Notes under the pieces: model-generated
The model's database searches: none
Seen by the model: only the letters and a program-made list of their open reading frames with translations
Told to the model about the DNA's origin: nothing
Assembly (NCBI GenBank): GCA_024742755.1
Contig: JANSXW010000060.1
Location: forward strand, 1 to 34,999
Direction: 5' to 3'
DNA from: a bacterium
GTDB taxonomy: Bacteria > Bacteroidota > Bacteroidia > Chitinophagales > Saprospiraceae
DNA: 34,999 bases
Shown: one piece after another, positions 1-8,158 of the stretch
Layout of the letters: each line of letters starts with the position of its first letter
Numbering within the stretch: the stretch's first letter is position 1
Translations under genes and position numbers: made by a program

Positions 1-1
1 T

Positions 2-886
2 GGAGTACTTGTTCTTCTTGCCATTATATTCTTGGGGCGCTTCTATTTCAATAAACAGTCCCGTTCCGGCCTGGCCGATCGGTACCGCGATGAGAAGAGG
101 AGCTCCCGCCTCGCTGCACGCAATAAGTATCCGGAAGTAAATGTATTCAATTATTCACCCATGTTCCTGCGCGTCGCTGCTATCGCCGTACTGGCGCTGG
201 TAATCGGAGCCTTCAACTGGACCGTCTACGAGAAAGAGGTCTATATCCCTGAAGATGCTCTTGCAATGGATTTTGATATCGAAGTTGAAAAGCCCCGTAC
301 TGCGGAGCCGCCTCCTCCACCTCCACCACCTCCTCCTCCAAAAATTGAGGCGGTAGCGGAGATTGACATAGACGAAGAGGATGACTTCGAATTCGAAGAC
401 CAGTCTATCGACGCCGACACCTACATTGACGCACCTGTCTTTGAAGAAAAGAACGATGCACCACCTCCACCTCCTCCGCCCCCACCTCCTCCTCCCAAGG
501 AAGAAGCTGCGGAAATCTTCAAGGTGGTAGAGGAAATGCCTCGATTCCCCGGCTGTGAAGAAATGACAGCCAGTGCTTCCGAAAAGCGGATGTGCGCCAA
601 CAAAAAGATGCTTCAGTTCATCTACGAGAACATCCGGTACCCTTCCGTGGCCCGGGATAACAACATCGAAGGTACAGTAGTCGTAAGCTTCGTTGTAGAC
701 ACCGACGGCACCATTGATGATGCTCAGGTGGTACGGGAAATCGGCGGCGGTTGTGGCGCAGAAGCCCTCCGGGTAGTCGAAATGATGAACAGCATGGATG
801 AAAAGTGGACCCCGGGCCGTCAGCGCGGACGGGAAGTAAAAGTCCTCTTCAACTTGCCAGTGAAATTCAAACTGGAGATCAACTAG
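2..886 (+). CDS. tonB: Energy transducer TonB, 5' end outside the window
   Basis: TonB links the inner-membrane proton motive force (via ExbB/ExbD) to TonB-dependent outer-membrane transporters. The frame is open to the left edge: codons before the TTG at 32 read as a hydrophobic stretch (GVLVLLAIIFLG), so the true start is probably outside and the protein has an extra N-terminal membrane segment. A second membrane helix is at about 160-225. Then come two polyproline runs (about 308-340 and 461-496) separated by an acidic linker, as expected of the periplasm-spanning part. The C-terminal domain (about 600-880) has the TonB_C pattern RYPSVARDNNIEGTVVVSF, followed by GEALRVV-like and WTPGRQRG motifs ending in LPVKFKL. 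The call is firm; the exact start and any upstream domain cannot be seen. Confidence 0.9.
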   Translation, partial: GVLVLLAIIFLGRFYFNKQSRSGLADRYRDEKRSSRLAARNKYPEVNVFNYSPMFLRVAAIAVLALVIGAFNWTVYEKEVYIPEDALAMDFDIEVEKPRTAEPPPPPPPPPPPKIEAVAEIDIDEEDDFEFEDQSIDADTYIDAPVFEEKNDAPPPPPPPPPPPPKEEAAEIFKVVEEMPRFPGCEEMTASASEKRMCANKKMLQFIYENIRYPSVARDNNIEGTVVVSFVVDTDGTIDDAQVVREIGGGCGAEALRVVEMMNSMDEKWTPGRQRGREVKVLFNLPVKFKLEIN

Positions 887-911
887 GCAATATTAGCTTA
901 AGCAAATAGCA

Positions 912-962
912 CAAAAAAAAGAACCGGAGCCAGGATGTATTTCCTGCTCCGGTTTTCTTTTT
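912..962. terminator. Bidirectional intrinsic terminator between tonB and dps
   Basis: A nine-base stem AACCGGAGC (922-930) pairs with GCTCCGGTT (946-954), extended by AGGA/TCCT across a one-base bulge. It is flanked by an A-run on the left (913-920) and a T-rich run on the right (953-962), so it can serve both the plus-strand tonB and the minus-strand dps, whose stop is 43 bases away. Confidence 0.85.
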
Positions 963-1004
963 CAGCGTCCTGCTACGAGGCGGGAACCCTTTGACAAAGG
1001 AGGC

Positions 1005-1514
1005 TTAGCCGAGGTGGGCGCGTACCATCCATGCCATTTTCTCATGCTCCTCCATCAATGCGATGAGGAAGTCCTGTGTGCCGGCATCGTTGTACTCTTC
1101 CATTACTACGTCCTGATCGTGGCGCAGAAACTGTATAATAGCTTCATGGTCAGCGAGGAGGTTTTTAAGCATTTGCTCCGCATTGCCGTTGAGATGACCG
1201 GTTTCTTCCAGTCGGGCCTCTTTCTTAAATTCCTCCATAGAGCCCGGAGAGAAAAAGCCGAGGCTGCGGATACGCTCCGCGATATCGTCGATATGGTCTT
1301 CCAGGTTATCGTACTGCTCTTCAAAGAAAGCATGAAGCTGCTGGAAGTGGATGCCGGTAACGTTCCAGTGGTAATTGCGCAGTTTGATGTAAAGCACATG
1401 CTCATCTGCAAGCAATTGCTTCAGCGCGTGAGCTACGCCCTGACGGTTAGAAGTTTCAATGCCGATATTTACATCCACTTTTTCGTGGGTCAGATTTTTA
1501 ATTTCGGTACTCAT
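1005..1514 (-). CDS. dps: Dps family DNA-binding ferritin-like protein
   Basis: Dps proteins form 12-mer shells that oxidise and store iron and protect DNA in starvation and oxidative stress. The 169-residue length is normal. The ferroxidase-site pattern is visible: H49 in NYHWNVTG, H61 in QQLHAFFEEQYD, and D76/E80 in DDIAERIRSLG. The ATG at 1514 gives the whole domain plus a short polar tail that could contact DNA. It lies downstream of the photolyase on the same strand, 80 bases away, so the two may be stress co-regulated. An imperfectly understood inverted repeat (CGCCTA / TAGGCG, 1536-1555) lies in that gap; I cannot assign it to a regulator. Confidence 0.95.
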   Translation of the reverse strand: MSTEIKNLTHEKVDVNIGIETSNRQGVAHALKQLLADEHVLYIKLRNYHWNVTGIHFQQLHAFFEEQYDNLEDHIDDIAERIRSLGFFSPGSMEEFKKEARLEETGHLNGNAEQMLKNLLADHEAIIQFLRHDQDVVMEEYNDAGTQDFLIALMEEHEKMAWMVRAHLG

Positions 1515-1594
1515 ATTGTGTTTTGGTTTTTGACTCGCCTATTACAACGTAGGCGGTCATCCAAAGTTGACGGATTGAGCTGTCCGCGCCTTAT

Positions 1595-2926
1595 TTAGAA
1601 ATGTTCTGCCTGAAGCACGCCCAGCTGAGCGATAACTTCCTCAGGGTCACGCTGATCCTCGTGCAGCCATAGCCGCCGGAAATCGCCATTTTTGTCGTAG
1701 TCCCTGGCTTGCTTCTGGGTATTGAAGACCCGGTCGCGCGGGTCATTGCCCACCCCGCCGGCGTACATCCAGTTGCCATAATTGCTGGCTACATCGTAGT
1801 CGACCAGGAGGGATTCAAACCAGGCTGCACCTTTGCGCCAGTCCTGTTTTAGCTGATGGACCAGGTAAGAAGCAACATTTTGCCGCCCCCGGTTGCTCAT
1901 AAAGCCGGTGTAAAGCAATTCCCGCATATTGGCATCCACAAAATCGTCTCCCGTCGTACCGGTCATCCATTTATGAAGGGCTTTAGGGCTGTTTTTCCAA
2001 CGCACGCCCTTGTCCTGTATGCCGCCTTTGAAGAAGATTTTGCGCCCGTACCGCATGGCAACGTACTTGAAGTATTCCCGCCACAGCAGTTCGAACTTCA
2101 TCCAGTACGTATCTTTATTTTTGGTGCGTTCCGCTTCATAAGCTTCTACCTCGTGCCAGATAGCCCGGGCGGAGATGCTGCCATTGGCTAGCCAGGCTGA
2201 AAATTTGGAGGAGTAATCGGCCCCGATCAGCCCATTGCGGGTCTGTTTGTAGGAAGCCAGCGCGTCGGTGTCCCAAAGATAGTGGTCGAGGCGGGTGTAG
2301 GCAGCAAGTGCGCCGCCTTTGAACGCCAGCACACCCCGGTCGTCCTGCACAGGCGCAGGATAGCCCAGGCTTTCCAGGGTAGGCAGGGCTGTTGCCTCAA
2401 AAGCCATGGTGGCAATCGTTTCAGGCGGGTCCAGCGGAAGCGGGACTTCTGCATATTTTTCCACCCGCTTTCGGAATTGTGTGAAGACATCCGGCGTCTG
2501 CTCCACAGCGAAGGGCACGTCTTCGGGGTTGACCAATAGCTGGCTGTGGTAAAGGTGGAGCGGCAGGTGCTTGGTCAGTTGGGCTTCGGTTTGCAGCTCT
2601 TCATGCGTGTATTCATGGGAAGCGAAAACGGCTGTACAGCCATGGGCTTCCGCCAATTGGGGAATGACTTTTTCCGGCATGCCCACTTTGACCAGCAGTC
2701 CGCTGCCTTTTTCCTGCAGGTCATCCCTGAGATCTTCCAGGCTTTCCAGCAAAAACTTAAGACGGTAGGGGCCAAGCCGGGTGAAGCCCCAGCGGTCAGG
2801 CTGCAGCAGGCGTTCATCCAGTATATAAACAGGCAGGATGGCTTCGTGCTTCCGGAGCGCTGCATGGAGCGCCGGGTGGTCGGTAAGCCGCAGGTCGTTG
2901 CGGAACCACAAGATGGCTTTGGACAT
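1595..2926 (-). CDS. DASH-type cryptochrome / deoxyribodipyrimidine photolyase
   Basis: A flavoprotein of the photolyase/cryptochrome family; DASH members repair cyclobutane pyrimidine dimers, mostly in single-stranded DNA, with blue light. 443 residues. The N-terminal alpha/beta antenna domain opens with AILWFRNDLRLTDHPAL. The DASH hallmark DVFTQFRKRVEK follows at about residue 150. The FAD domain (about 230-435) shows KFSAWLANGSISARAIWHE, RELLYTGFMSNRGRQNVASY and DYDVASNYGNWMYAGGVGND. It ends with FNTQKQARDYDKNGDFRRLW, typical of the family. Start ATG at 2926. Divergent from the glycosyltransferase gene, with 109 bases between. Confidence 0.93.
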   Translation of the reverse strand: MSKAILWFRNDLRLTDHPALHAALRKHEAILPVYILDERLLQPDRWGFTRLGPYRLKFLLESLEDLRDDLQEKGSGLLVKVGMPEKVIPQLAEAHGCTAVFASHEYTHEELQTEAQLTKHLPLHLYHSQLLVNPEDVPFAVEQTPDVFTQFRKRVEKYAEVPLPLDPPETIATMAFEATALPTLESLGYPAPVQDDRGVLAFKGGALAAYTRLDHYLWDTDALASYKQTRNGLIGADYSSKFSAWLANGSISARAIWHEVEAYEAERTKNKDTYWMKFELLWREYFKYVAMRYGRKIFFKGGIQDKGVRWKNSPKALHKWMTGTTGDDFVDANMRELLYTGFMSNRGRQNVASYLVHQLKQDWRKGAAWFESLLVDYDVASNYGNWMYAGGVGNDPRDRVFNTQKQARDYDKNGDFRRLWLHEDQRDPEEVIAQLGVLQAEHF

Positions 2927-3008
2927 GGGTGTTCGTTTTTGGTGGGTGTAACAAAGAAGCCGGTGATTGGTTTGTCAGCTCAATACCATAAGGTCTACGT
3001 ACTTTTCC

Positions 3009-3016
3009 TATCTTTG
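3009..3016 (+). promoter_or_regulatory. Candidate Bacteroidota -7 element for the glycosyltransferase
   Basis: TATCTTTG matches the Bacteroidota -7 consensus TAnnTTTG exactly and sits 20 bases before the ATG at 3036. I do not see a clear TTTG at the right upstream distance, so only the -7 element is supported. Confidence 0.45.
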
Positions 3017-3035
3017 CGCCCAATAAACCGCAATC

Positions 3036-3806
3036 ATGTATAAAGGCAAGAAAGTCATCGCAGTGCTGCCTGCTTATAATGCTGCACTGACGCTTGAAAA
3101 AACCTATAACGAGATACCTTTTGACCTGGTGGATGAAGTTATTCTTTGTGATGATGCCAGTAAGGACAATACTTCCGAGCTGGCCCGTCAAATTGGCATT
3201 GAGCACGTGATTACCCATCAGACCAACAAGGGCTACGGGGGCAACCAAAAGTCCCTCTACAACAAGGCCTTGGAACTGGGGGGCGATATCGTGATTATGC
3301 TGCACCCGGACTACCAGTATACCCCTAAGCTGATCCCGGCTATGGTCAACATCATTGGCGATGAGCTTTATCCTGTGGTGCTGGGCTCCCGGATTCTCGG
3401 CAAAGGAGCCCTGGCAGGGGGAATGCCCCTCTACAAATACATCGCCAACCGCGCCCTGACGCTGACTCAAAACCTCCTGATCAACTACAAGCTTTCAGAA
3501 TACCACACGGGTTACCGGGCATTTAGCCGGGAAGTGCTGGAGTCCATCAACTTCAACGCCAACTCCGACGACTTTGTCTTTGACAACGAGATGCTTTCCC
3601 AGATCATTTACGCCGGGTTTCATATTGCGGAGGTGACCTGCCCGACCAAATACTTTGAAGAGGCTTCTTCCATCAATTTTGCGCGCAGCAGCAAGTACGG
3701 TCTGGGCGTGCTGCGGGTATCCGTCAGCCACCTGCTGCAGCGGCTGGGGCTGGGGCGTTTCCGGATTTACGAACAGCCAAAAAAGCATGCCGAAGCGAGA
3801 CCTTAA
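3036..3806 (+). CDS. Glycosyltransferase family 2 protein
   Basis: A GT-A fold transferase that uses a nucleotide sugar and probably a polyprenyl-phosphate or glycan acceptor, similar in outline to dolichol-phosphate-mannose synthase-like enzymes. 256 residues. Seen: VIAVLPAYNAALTLEKT at the N-terminus, the nucleotide-binding DDASKDNT, the metal-site region IVIMLHPDYQYTP, and acceptor-side HTGYRAFSREVL. No membrane segment is visible. The ATG at 3036 is preceded by a -7-like box. The end overlaps the next gene by 20 bases, so the two are probably co-transcribed. The substrate cannot be named from sequence. Confidence 0.9.
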   Translation: MYKGKKVIAVLPAYNAALTLEKTYNEIPFDLVDEVILCDDASKDNTSELARQIGIEHVITHQTNKGYGGNQKSLYNKALELGGDIVIMLHPDYQYTPKLIPAMVNIIGDELYPVVLGSRILGKGALAGGMPLYKYIANRALTLTQNLLINYKLSEYHTGYRAFSREVLESINFNANSDDFVFDNEMLSQIIYAGFHIAEVTCPTKYFEEASSINFARSSKYGLGVLRVSVSHLLQRLGLGRFRIYEQPKKHAEARP

Positions 3807-4596
3807 GCAACAGTTAGAAGCATTAGTTGACTACTATAATCAGCCCGGCTTTATTGAGGATGACCCGATAAGCATCCCGCATCAGTTTACCCGCAGGCAG
3901 GATATTGAGATCATGGGCTTCTGGGCAGCAATGCTGGCCTGGGGGCAGCGCAAGACGATCATCAACAAAGCACAGGAGCTGGTAGCATTGATGGATGGCG
4001 CTCCCTACGAATTTATTACGCAACATACAGAGGAAGACCGCGCCCGCTTCCTTCGCTTTAAGCACCGGACCTTTCAGCCTACCGATACGCTTTATTTTCT
4101 GGATTTTTTTCAGCGCTACTACCGGGCACATGATTCTCTGGAAACGGCTTTTGCCCGCCATCTCCATGCAGGCGCGGAGCATGTGGGGCCTGCGCTGGCC
4201 GGGTTTCACGAAGATTTTTTCGATCGTCCCTTTGCGCCACAGCGTACCCGCAAGCATGTGGCAACGCCCGTGCGGAAGTCGACCTGCAAGCGGCTCAATA
4301 TGTTTCTGCGTTGGATGGTGCGCACTGATGAGCGCGGGGTGGATTTTGGGCTTTGGAAAACCATACGCCCCGGACAGTTGCTGATGCCGCTCGATGTGCA
4401 TGTGGAGCGCGTAGCCCGGCGGCTGGGGCTGCTCACCCGAAAGCAGGCAGACTGGCAAGCTGTGCTGGAACTTACCAAAGCGCTGAGGCGCTATGACCCT
4501 GCTGATCCCGTAAAGTATGATTTTGCCCTGTTTGGGATGGGCGTATTGGAAGGAAAGCAGCCTTCTACTCCCGGTCAAAGCGAAGCTCCTGAATAA
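3787..4596 (+). CDS. TIGR02757 family (DUF2400) protein
   Basis: A conserved protein of about 270 residues found in Bacteroidota and other phyla, without an established function that I know. The start at ATG 3787 (MPKRDLKQQLEALVDYYN) is chosen because the frame upstream of it codes the antisense-like shadow of the glycosyltransferase. Seen: the family signature GFWAAMLAWGQRKTIINKAQ near the N-terminus, and MPLDVHVERVARRLGLLTR near residue 205. The latter resembles the VDTHVxRVxxRLGL stretch of endonuclease III/MutY-type HhH-GPD glycosylases, including the aspartate. The catalytic lysine hairpin of endonuclease III is not obvious. Its last 32 bases overlap the convergent DUF4783 gene. Confidence 0.85.
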   Translation: MPKRDLKQQLEALVDYYNQPGFIEDDPISIPHQFTRRQDIEIMGFWAAMLAWGQRKTIINKAQELVALMDGAPYEFITQHTEEDRARFLRFKHRTFQPTDTLYFLDFFQRYYRAHDSLETAFARHLHAGAEHVGPALAGFHEDFFDRPFAPQRTRKHVATPVRKSTCKRLNMFLRWMVRTDERGVDFGLWKTIRPGQLLMPLDVHVERVARRLGLLTRKQADWQAVLELTKALRRYDPADPVKYDFALFGMGVLEGKQPSTPGQSEAPE

Positions 4597-4945
4597 GCTG
4601 CCGGCCGTTCTTCTCTTTCATGTAAATGTACACCCGGAAGGTCTGCCCATTGGCAGTGAGGTTGCCAATGCAGTACTGAGAATCATTATTACGGGCGGCT
4701 CCCTTATGTACGGTGCTCCAGCCGGATGGGCGGTTCTGGCTAAAGAACTGCCGCACGACGCCTATGGCATCAGCTTTGGCATACACATCGTCTTTGTCTA
4801 AAATGGAAACCTCCACGGACTCGTCGAAGTAGTTGCCCAGTGTTGTGGCATCTCCCTGACTGATCGCCTGCGTAATGGCAGACAGGTTCGCCGGGGACTG
4901 GAGTGCAGCAGGAAGCAAAAAGGCAAGAAAGAGTAAGCTTTTCAT
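4565..4945 (-). CDS. DUF4783 domain-containing exported protein
   Basis: A small Bacteroidota-specific exported protein with an NTF2-like look (about 126 residues). The chosen ATG at 4945 gives a clean signal peptide (MKSLLFLAFLLPAALQ) and follows an A-rich stretch usual for this phylum; an upstream ATG at 4966 is possible. After cleavage the mature protein reads as one compact domain: helices with AITQAISQGDATTLGNYF, a DKDDVYAKADAIGVVRQFF stretch, then strands VHKGAARNNDSQYCIGNL and FRVYIYMKEK. No catalytic motif is visible. Convergent overlap of 32 bases with the TIGR02757 gene. Confidence 0.8.
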   Translation of the reverse strand: MKSLLFLAFLLPAALQSPANLSAITQAISQGDATTLGNYFDESVEVSILDKDDVYAKADAIGVVRQFFSQNRPSGWSTVHKGAARNNDSQYCIGNLTANGQTFRVYIYMKEKNGRQLIQELRFDRE

Positions 4946-5016
4946 ATTGCTTTGGTTTTTGTTCATGGGTTGCCTCAAATACTAATTTACAACATTTGTC
5001 TGTCATTTAGACTCCA

Positions 5017-5034
5017 TGTGATGTTAAAGTCACA
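5017..5034. promoter_or_regulatory. Palindrome TGTGA-N8-TCACA upstream of the DUF4783 gene
   Basis: TGTGATGTTAAAGTCACA has five-base arms identical to a CRP-type half site, but the spacer is 8 rather than 6 bases. It lies about 70 bases upstream of the DUF4783 ATG. A CRP/FNR-family site is only a guess. Confidence 0.25.
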
Positions 5035-5107
5035 CTTTTGTCATTTGGGCCGTACCAAAAACGGGTAGTTAACGCTTATTGGTTTTTAGAAATTGTGCAG
5101 CCGCACA

Positions 5108-5929
5108 TTAATTGTTGAAAGCAGGAGGGCGGGGCCGGGTTCGTTCTTCCACCCGAAATATTTTTTGCACCCATTCCCAGTCGCTGGCCCGGTCGCAGTT
5201 GATGCAGAGGTTATTGATAGGGTGGCCGCTCCAGCTGTAGATTAAGGATTGCGGAGGATAGGCAGTGCCCTGTAGCATCGTGCCGTAGGTTTGCCCCGGT
5301 GCCGTATACTCCCAATAGTGAATGCCGTGTTTGCGCTCAAACTGTATCGCATCGGCTACCTTGATGCCGCCATCGGGCAGCCGCGCCAGAAAATGGCCGC
5401 TGTAAATGGTATGGATGAAGGCCCAAACGGAAGCCTCGAAGTTGGGGAATACCACAAATGCAGCCGGGTCAGGGTCATTGCGTACATGATGGGCACAAAA
5501 GCCGAGCTGTTCGCAAATCCAGGGTTTGCCGTGGTGCCGGATGCCAAAGTAGTTGAAGGTCCGGTTGGCCAGAAAGGAAGTGCCCCAAAAGGACTCCCTC
5601 GCGGCTTTGCTAAGCAGTGCCCGCCAGTCAGCAAGGTATAGCCGGCCATAAAGCTGGCAGGCCGCCGCCGCATCCTCATAGAAAGCATCCTGCAGCCGTT
5701 CCTGCCACTGATCGGGCAATGCACTGCTTCTGGGGACCTTGATATAGCGGCGCTGTGTCTCAGGAATGAAGCCAATCAGGTTGGGCGCAATGGCTTCCAG
5801 CCCGGCCAGCGCTTGTTGCACACGGTCGGTGGAAACAGCAGGTGGGCTGCCTTCAGGCCACTGTGCAGCGAGAGGGCTAACGGTGGTCAGCAGCAGTAAA
5901 GTCCACATGAAATTCAGGCAGGGGCGCAT
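5108..5929 (-). CDS. Secreted glucosaminidase (GH73/Bax-like) domain protein
   Basis: Likely a peptidoglycan hydrolase cleaving beta-1,4 bonds next to N-acetylglucosamine. 273 residues with a signal peptide (FMWTLLLLTTVSPLAAQ). The lysozyme-like glucosaminidase core is visible: LLSKAARESFWGTSFLANRT, with the expected catalytic Glu in RESFWGTS, then FNYFGIRHHGKPW, and an aromatic block WAFIHTIYSGHFL. Two cysteine pairs (CEQLGFC and CINC) may form disulphides in the periplasm. It is transcribed away from the HD/PycTM gene; the 143 bases between must hold both promoters. The family is clear; the exact substrate is not. Confidence 0.82.
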   Translation of the reverse strand: MRPCLNFMWTLLLLTTVSPLAAQWPEGSPPAVSTDRVQQALAGLEAIAPNLIGFIPETQRRYIKVPRSSALPDQWQERLQDAFYEDAAAACQLYGRLYLADWRALLSKAARESFWGTSFLANRTFNYFGIRHHGKPWICEQLGFCAHHVRNDPDPAAFVVFPNFEASVWAFIHTIYSGHFLARLPDGGIKVADAIQFERKHGIHYWEYTAPGQTYGTMLQGTAYPPQSLIYSWSGHPINNLCINCDRASDWEWVQKIFRVEERTRPRPPAFNN

Positions 5930-6072
5930 ATTTTTTGATAAAGGTAAGGAACTGGAGGATTTTATACTATTTGGACTGCCGGTATCGTTAACAGGAGCCG
6001 AATGGCCATACGGACCGCGGAGTTTACTATCTTTAACCCCCTCAAACTTCCATCGCCAACCTGGATAATGCT

Positions 6073-7308
6073 ATGACGAAAACGGAAACCCCTATTGTTG
6101 CTGCCGCTGAGCAATACGTAAAGCGTTTTTACGAGGAAAACTTTCAGGGCAATCTGCCTTTTCATGATTACAGGCATTTCGAAAACGTTGTCAACGCAGT
6201 ACAATTGATCGGTGAAGCCTGTGAGCTTCAGGAGGAGGACCTCGAAGTGCTTCGGCTGGCAGCCTGGTTTCATGACCTGGGCTATTTCGAATCCCCGGAA
6301 GGGCATGAGTCACGGAGTGCGGCATTAGCAGGGGCTTTTTTACAGGAACATGATTATTCGGAGGGCCAAATTGAGAAAGTCAAGGCTTGTATCCTGGCGA
6401 CCCGCCTGCCTCAGTCTCCCGAAACCTTGCTTCAGGAAATACTCTGCGATGCAGACCTCAGCCACCTGGGCAACGCCCACTACTGGGACCGTTGTGGCAG
6501 GCTGCGGCAGGAAATGGCGATTGCCCGAGGGATCGTGATGTCAGACCCGGAGTGGGTGGAATTTGAGATCAACTTCCTCATGCAGCACAGCTACCATACG
6601 GATGTGGCCCGGGAGCTCTTCAACGAGCAAAAACTGAAGCACATCAAACAGCTGAATAAGCAAAAGCTCCGCCTCAATCCGGATACCCTGAAGGTGATGC
6701 AGGAGGAAGAGCAGTCCAAAAAGAAAAAGAAGAAGAAAAAAAAGAAGAAGGGCAAGGAGGGAGATCAGCTCAAGGAACTCAACCTGGGCAGAGGCGTGGA
6801 AACCATGTACCGGACCACTTACCGCACACATGTCAACCTGAGCTCCATCGCTGACAACAAGGCCAATATCATGTTGTCGATCAACGCCATTATCATCTCG
6901 ATTGTGGTGTCCAGCCTGGTGCCCCGTTTTTCCGTTAATCCCCGTTTGATCCTGCCCACCATTTTACTGCTTGCGGTGTGTTTGTCGGCTTTGGTGTTTG
7001 CCATACTTTCCACCCGGCCAAAAGTCACCGAAGGACGGGTCACCCGGGAGAATATCGAGAATAAGAATTCGAATCTGCTCTTTTTTGGCAATTTCTACAA
7101 CATGGAGCTGGACGATTTTCACTGGGGCATGATGGAAATGATCCGGGACAGCGACTTTTTGTACAGCTCGATGACGCGAGACCTGTACTACCTCGGGGTG
7201 GTGCTGGCCAAAAAGTACAAGTACCTGCGCATCTGCTACAGCATTTTTATGTACGGCCTGATTGTATCGGTCATCGTATTTGCGCTGGCATTCGTGACGG
7301 CACCTTGA
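6073..7308 (+). CDS. HD-domain protein fused to a PycTM (DUF5706) membrane module
   Basis: 411 residues in three parts. First, an HD phosphohydrolase domain: H31 and H35 in FHDYRHFENVV, H67-D68 in WFHDLGY, and D126/D128 in CDADLSHLG, so the metal site looks intact. Second, a lysine run (about 217-229) in a charged linker. Third, the module named PycTM in Pycsar immunity: YRTHVNLSSIADNKANIMLS leading into two helices (about 264-283 and 295-315), then NLLFFGNFYNMELDDF, and a last helix near the C-terminus. In Pycsar defence, PycTM proteins respond to cyclic pyrimidine nucleotides from a cyclase. No cyclase gene lies nearby, so the role here may be cellular rather than antiviral. Confidence 0.88.
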   Translation: MTKTETPIVAAAEQYVKRFYEENFQGNLPFHDYRHFENVVNAVQLIGEACELQEEDLEVLRLAAWFHDLGYFESPEGHESRSAALAGAFLQEHDYSEGQIEKVKACILATRLPQSPETLLQEILCDADLSHLGNAHYWDRCGRLRQEMAIARGIVMSDPEWVEFEINFLMQHSYHTDVARELFNEQKLKHIKQLNKQKLRLNPDTLKVMQEEEQSKKKKKKKKKKKGKEGDQLKELNLGRGVETMYRTTYRTHVNLSSIADNKANIMLSINAIIISIVVSSLVPRFSVNPRLILPTILLLAVCLSALVFAILSTRPKVTEGRVTRENIENKNSNLLFFGNFYNMELDDFHWGMMEMIRDSDFLYSSMTRDLYYLGVVLAKKYKYLRICYSIFMYGLIVSVIVFALAFVTAP

Positions 7309-7316
7309 TCTGCCCC

Positions 7317-7619
7317 CTATCGCTTGGAGATGTTATTGTGGGAAATATGTTTTTGCCGGGTGGATTTGAAGCGGGTGGTCTGATTCGCACGCAGCCTGCG
7401 GTGTTTGGTGGCCCGGCCCTGCACCCGTTTCCGCCACATTTTCCAGCTGCTGAGCTTTATTTCCTTCTTCATGATGCGGATGACCTCGGACTCTTTCACG
7501 CCAAACTGATCCTCTATGGCATCAAAGGGCGTGCGGTCCTCCCAGGCCATTTCCACAATCCGGTCGATATCCCGGTCGGTTAATTCGTACTTTTGATAAA
7601 TTTTTTTGACACCTGCCAT
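7317..7619 (-). CDS. TIGR03643 family (DUF2805) protein
   Basis: A small conserved protein of unknown function, 100 residues, common in Bacteroidota and Proteobacteria. The diagnostic core is complete: DRIVEMAWEDRTPFDAIEDQ, a helix-turn-helix-like QFGVKESEVIRIMKKEIK, then SSWKMWRKRVQGRATKHRRL. The tail past residue 75 is basic. The HTH-like pattern suggests nucleic-acid contact, but that is inference. Convergent with the HD/PycTM gene, with only 8 bases between the stops. Confidence 0.9.
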   Translation of the reverse strand: MAGVKKIYQKYELTDRDIDRIVEMAWEDRTPFDAIEDQFGVKESEVIRIMKKEIKLSSWKMWRKRVQGRATKHRRLRANQTTRFKSTRQKHISHNNISKR

Positions 7620-7705
7620 AATGATTGTTGAAATTTCAGAGTTGTAACAAAGTGTTGCCCGCTAGGTTGTGAGCGACATGTTTAGGGACTGTAAAAATTA
7701 AGCCA

Positions 7706-8158
7706 ATGAATGGAATACTGGGTTTTTGGTTGTTGCTGTCGACTTTTTTGGGAAGTCAGGGCCAGGATTGGACTGTGGCTACAGCACGGCTGAAGGTCAA
7801 CGTGTCAGGAGTGGCCGCAGACGGAGGGAATATACACGTTGCCATCCACAAGGAGGCCACTTTTTTGCAGGACGAATCGGCGCTGTCCAGTATAGTTTTG
7901 TCGCCCCGGGGCGGAGCAGACGTCAGCGGACAGTTGGAAGCCCTCCCGCATGACACCTATGCGGTGGCGGTCTTTCAGGATATGAATGGCAATGATCAAC
8001 TAGATAAAAACGCCCTGGGTATCCCTACAGAGCCTTATGCCTTTTCCAATAATCCCGTTGTGAAATGGCGCGCCCCAACCTTCAATGATGCAGCGGTCCC
8101 GCTCAATCAGGCAGAGCAAGCCATTTCAATCACATTGAAGTATTGGAAAGATTATTAA
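7706..8158 (+). CDS. DUF2141 domain-containing secreted protein
   Basis: 150 residues with a signal peptide (LGFWLLLSTFLGSQGQ). The DUF2141 beta-sandwich pattern is clear: LKVNVSGVAADGGNIHVAIH, LPHDTYAVAVFQDMNGNDQLDKN, the conserved GIPTEPYAFSNN, and FNDAAVPLNQAEQAISITLKY at the end. Periplasmic or surface localisation is expected; the biochemical role of the family is not known to me. Start ATG at 7706. Confidence 0.9.
   Translation: MNGILGFWLLLSTFLGSQGQDWTVATARLKVNVSGVAADGGNIHVAIHKEATFLQDESALSSIVLSPRGGADVSGQLEALPHDTYAVAVFQDMNGNDQLDKNALGIPTEPYAFSNNPVVKWRAPTFNDAAVPLNQAEQAISITLKYWKDY

Noticed and set aside
421-603. Glycine-run frame opposite tonB
   Set aside because: Antisense of the polyproline run.
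5017-5034. CRP site call for the TGTGA...TCACA palindrome
   Set aside because: The spacer is 8 bases, not 6, and no CRP-family regulator is nearby; kept only as a low-confidence palindrome.
6541-6831. Leu/Phe-rich minus-strand frame opposite the lysine run
   Set aside because: It is the antisense shadow of the AAG/AAA run in the HD/PycTM gene; the hydrophobic look is only a product of that.
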